64,000 nt of DNA from an uncultured Clostridia bacterium (GTDB lineage: Bacteria; Bacillota; Clostridia; Oscillospirales; Acutalibacteraceae), in the NCBI GenBank assembly GCA_947305745.1, contig CAMZEH010000001.1:248001-312000 (forward strand), written 5' to 3'. Below the pieces are notes generated by a model. The model worked only from the letters and a program-made list of their open reading frames with translations, did not search any database and had not been told where the DNA came from. Both the position numbers and the translations under genes were made by a program. Shown here piece by piece: positions 63,757 to 64,000 of this stretch. The number at the start of each line of letters is the position of its first letter. Within the stretch, counting starts at the first letter, position 1.

Positions 63757-63786
63757 AACGAGCGCCTTAAAAAGCGCTCGTTTTTA
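63757..63786. terminator. Intrinsic terminator after spoVAD
   Basis: AACGAGCGC (63757-63765) pairs with GCGCTCGTT (63774-63782); T-rich flanks. Confidence 0.85.
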
Positions 63787-63789
63787 ACA

Positions 63790-64000
63790 TTACTCCGAGG
63801 TTATGTGAATTAAATGCGCTATGCCCGGTATTGATTCGCCCTGCTGTGATGAGGTGGGCGACATTAAAGCTCCCGTCGCAGCGAATAACACGTTGTTAAG
63901 TTCGTGATTTTTTACCTTGTTCATTATCATCGAGCAAAGCACTGATGCCGAACAGCCACATCCTGATCCGCCCGCGTGGACGTCCTGAGCTTCTTTGAAA
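63790..64000 (-). CDS. spoVAD: Stage V sporulation protein AD, C-terminal part
   Basis: The window ends inside this gene. The last 69 codons read on the minus strand include AQDVHAGGSGCGCSASVLCS, NHELNNVLFAATGALMSP and a C-terminal GESIPGIAHLIHI, the characteristic end of SpoVAD, which binds dipicolinic acid for uptake into the spore. It should belong to a spoVAC-spoVAD-spoVAE group beyond the window. Confidence 0.92.
   Translation of the reverse strand, partial: FKEAQDVHAGGSGCGCSASVLCSMIMNKVKNHELNNVLFAATGALMSPTSSQQGESIPGIAHLIHITSE

Overview
The window comes from an AT-rich, low-GC Gram-positive genome, most likely a spore-forming member of the Clostridia (Oscillospiraceae/Ruminococcaceae-like). 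Evidence for spore formation is spread along it: spoIIR, yunB, a gerA-gerB-gerC germinant-receptor operon, a SleC-type cortex-lytic enzyme and the 3' end of spoVAD. Housekeeping blocks have the usual Firmicutes order (greA-lysS; rimP-nusA-ylxR-ylxQ-infB-rbfA-nrnA-truB-ribF; pheS-pheT). The surprise is an ATP/ADP translocase of the Chlamydia/Rickettsia NTT type at 34958-36499 (-). All four charged transport residues of the family are present. Together with many eukaryote-like or host-directed proteins, it suggests a bacterium living inside, or in close contact with, a eukaryotic cell and taking its ATP. I recall NTT carriers being reported in Oscillospiraceae endosymbionts of termite-gut protists, but I cannot check that here.

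Layout. 1-12.3 kb (+): the distal half of a contractile injection system (eCIS/phage-tail-like), with hub, spike, gp25, two J-type baseplate proteins (the first split by a one-base shift), a gpI-type tail protein and a large accessory protein. Sheath and tube would lie upstream of the window. 12.4-19.1 kb: single accessory genes (a secreted protein with a RING/U-box-like signature, an unknown protein, a leucine-rich-repeat protein) mixed with spoIIR and lysS-greA. 19.1-25.4 kb (-): a head-only phage module (terS, terL, portal, protease, capsid, connectors), with no integrase, lysis or recognisable tail genes. 25.6-34.2 kb: yunB and the rimP-infB-ribF superoperon. 34.2-36.5 kb: a Vat-like acetyltransferase and the NTT carrier, placed where ribF loses its kinase domain. 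36.9-48.2 kb: rpmB, ogg, metK, pheST, a phosphohexomutase, a GH25-LysM protein, tRNA-Thr and tRNA-Tyr, rsmD and a cyclophilin lipoprotein. 48.3-51.4 kb: a second accessory cluster with a proline-repeat protein and a RING-like protein. 51.5-64 kb: gerABC, lysC, a class A PBP, a secreted PI-PLC-like protein, two secreted eukaryote-type PPP phosphatases in tandem, sleC and spoVAD.

How the parts may fit together. The accessory genes are mostly stand-alone units with near-consensus sigma-A promoters (16-17 bp spacers), good ribosome binding sites and often intrinsic terminators. One group has Sec signal peptides (12425-13528, 59017-59961, 60210-61307, 61318-62469). Another has none (14476-15516, 17815-19059, 49231-50298, 50434-51396). 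Two of the second group share an undescribed N-terminal domain of about 185 residues joined to unrelated C-terminal parts (LRR; Pro-rich repeats). I infer that these are host-directed effectors, and that the signal-less ones are candidate cargo of the injection system. This is not shown by the sequence alone.
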